Part shown: in pieces, positions 59,598-60,779 of the stretch
How positions within the stretch are numbered: the stretch's first letter is position 1
Layout: every line of letters starts with the position of its first letter
DNA from: Acidobacteriaceae bacterium UBA1307
GTDB lineage: Bacteria > Acidobacteriota > Terriglobia > Terriglobales > Acidobacteriaceae
Direction: 5' to 3'
Length of the DNA: 60,779 nucleotides
NCBI GenBank assembly: GCA_002307235.1
Contig: DBTV01000002.1
Location: forward strand, 1-60,779
Notes under the pieces: model-generated
Told to the model about the DNA's origin: nothing
Seen by the model: the letters and a program-made list of their open reading frames with translations, nothing else
The model's database searches: none
Program-made: the position numbers and the translations under genes

Positions 59598-60779
59598 CTA
59601 CTGCTGTGCGGCAACAGGTGCGCCACAATGGCCGGTGAGCTTATCCTGCGCATGAATGCGGAAGGTAAAGGCCGACTCATTGGGATGAGTTAGAGGAAGA
59701 TGTACGTACAAGCCATCTTTCTTCTGCGCCCATTGCAGCGCCTCACTCGCGCCTAAAAGTTCAATCGAACAAACCTCACCGCTCAGATATGGATTGCCCG
59801 CATAGAGCGTATGCAAGCGCAGATCACCTTCCGCTGGCCAATCGAGCACGGTGGCATACAACGCATTGCCGTGCGCTGTGTAGCGAATATCCCTGGACGT
59901 AAATTCCTGTTTGTCGGAGTTCTTCTCCGTCTTAGAACCTGCCGTTGGACCTTCACCGTAGACAAGCCACGGTCGCGACCCATAAATCGCCTCTCCATTC
60001 GTCGAAAGCCACTTTCCCATCTCGAGCAGAATTGTGCGCGCCTCTGCGGGAATCGTGCCGTCCGCCCTGGGCCCCACGTTGAGAAGAAGATTGCCATTCT
60101 TGCTTACCACATCCACGAGTTCGCCGATCAATGACTTGGCACTGCGATACTCATCGTTGTCCGCATAGCCCCAGGAGTGAATGCTCACCGACGTGTCTGT
60201 CTGCCAGGGAAGCAACCGCGTCGTATCTAGCTTGCTGCGCTCAATGTCAAGTACCGCTGCATTCTCAGGAAAGTCGTTCTGCTTATAAGTAAGTACGACA
60301 GGCTGATTCCGTTGCGCAGCCGTATTATAGTAGTACGCTGCGAAGCGTTTCAAATAAGGTTGAAAGGCCGGTTGGCCAATCCACCAATCGAAATAGAGAA
60401 AGTCCGGATGATACTGATCGACAATCTCTCCGGCACGAGCCAGCCAATCATCGAGAAACGCCTGATCCGGCGCGAGCCAGCGCTCGAGATGCGAAGGATT
60501 CGGCTCCTTGATGTCGTCATCGCCGGGCAGGGCAAGCGGTCTGGCCGGTCCATACAGACTTGCATATTTTGGATCACGCACATCGGAGTCCATTTTTGTT
60601 CCGCCATAGTACCACCACCAATGCTCGGCGCGATGCGACGATGCGCCAAAGTACAAGCCTCGTTTGCGTGATGCAACAGCAAGTTCACCGACGACATCTC
60701 GCTTGGGACCCATCTTCGCGGCATTCCACTCGGTGATCTTCGAGTCATACATCGCGAAGCCGTCGCAGTGTTCGGCAAC
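59598..60779 (-). CDS. GH29 alpha-L-fucosidase, 5' part beyond window
   Basis: The last 393 residues of a GH29 fucosidase; the frame is open to the right edge. The first visible residues, VAEHCDGFAMYDSK, are the conserved His-His-Asp-Gly-Phe region, but the second His is Cys. Then come RGLYFGASSHRAEHWW and the nucleophile Asp in HPDFLYFDWWIG. LLLNVGPRADGTIP ends the barrel, and a C-terminal beta-sandwich follows (about the last 140 residues). It would remove alpha-L-fucose from pectin side chains or xyloglucan. It is the first gene of the visible cluster, so the operon promoter lies outside the window. Because the true start is missing, no signal peptide can be judged. Confidence 0.9.
   Translation of the reverse strand, partial: VAEHCDGFAMYDSKITEWNAAKMGPKRDVVGELAVASRKRGLYFGASSHRAEHWWWYYGGTKMDSDVRDPKYASLYGPARPLALPGDDDIKEPNPSHLERWLAPDQAFLDDWLARAGEIVDQYHPDFLYFDWWIGQPAFQPYLKRFAAYYYNTAAQRNQPVVLTYKQNDFPENAAVLDIERSKLDTTRLLPWQTDTSVSIHSWGYADNDEYRSAKSLIGELVDVVSKNGNLLLNVGPRADGTIPAEARTILLEMGKWLSTNGEAIYGSRPWLVYGEGPTAGSKTEKNSDKQEFTSRDIRYTAHGNALYATVLDWPAEGDLRLHTLYAGNPYLSGEVCSIELLGASEALQWAQKKDGLYVHLPLTHPNESAFTFRIHAQDKLTGHCGAPVAAQQ

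Overview
The window looks like chromosomal DNA of a Gram-negative, plant-polymer-degrading soil bacterium. The best guess is an acidobacterium of the Terriglobia/Acidobacteriaceae type. That placement is inference from gene content (many secreted glycosidases, Tat and lipoprotein signals, a LexA/HemE/HemH/LysA/DnaE core, many small intergenic hairpin repeats), and no 16S gene is present. Coding density is high and codon use is GC-rich, which produces very long antisense shadow frames. No rRNA, tRNA, CRISPR array or intact insertion sequence was found.

Layout. 1-5921: housekeeping and assorted genes (coiled-coil protein, LexA, a GT-C-like membrane protein, an MBL-fold hydrolase, a PLP aminotransferase, a HAD hydrolase). 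About 5975-7860: a less GC-rich accessory island of small orphan genes. It ends in a truncated serine recombinase whose reading frame runs into the terminator of the next gene, which is a clear recombination scar. 7966-13275: a sugar locus with a BadF-type kinase divergent from a Tat-exported GH2 enzyme and a secreted esterase. 13344-19151: AsnB, a calcineurin-like lipoprotein, GH27 alpha-galactosidase and a zinc-ribbon protein. 19443-23522: hemE-hemH and an ABC exporter. 23642-31719: S9D-like peptidase, DnaE, Cu/Zn SOD and an aldo/keto reductase. 31777-34424: rhamnulokinase with an unusual regulator (IclR-type HTH joined to a periplasmic-binding-protein-like sensor). 35008-44215: LysA, PfkB kinase, cupin, alpha/beta hydrolase, PspC-like protein, TPR protein, PyrF, zinc ribbon, CPBP protease and AccA.

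44486-60779 (all minus strand) is the most interesting part: a run of eight exported or giant carbohydrate-active proteins with very short spacers. In transcription order they are GH29 fucosidase (cut by the window edge), GH78 rhamnosidase lipoprotein, sialidase-fold protein, GH28 polygalacturonase, a GH28-like/CE8 fusion, an MGH1/GH63-like glycosidase, a SUMF1-like/sialidase fusion and a 1233-residue GH13-like protein with a histone-H1-like tail. Together they suggest degradation of a fucosylated, methyl-esterified rhamnogalacturonan-type pectin. The rhamnulokinase and its regulator at 31777-34424 could handle the L-rhamnose released. Odd points include a GH28 domain that has lost all its catalytic residues fused to an intact pectin methylesterase, and a SUMF1 domain without its cysteine fused to a sialidase propeller.

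Two genome-wide themes also appear. Many genes have a TACAAT/TATAAT-like -10 box only 6-9 nt before the start codon and no Shine-Dalgarno sequence, implying leaderless transcripts. Several families of short intergenic hairpin or inverted-repeat elements sit next to stop codons, including one MITE-like element at 38874-39125.
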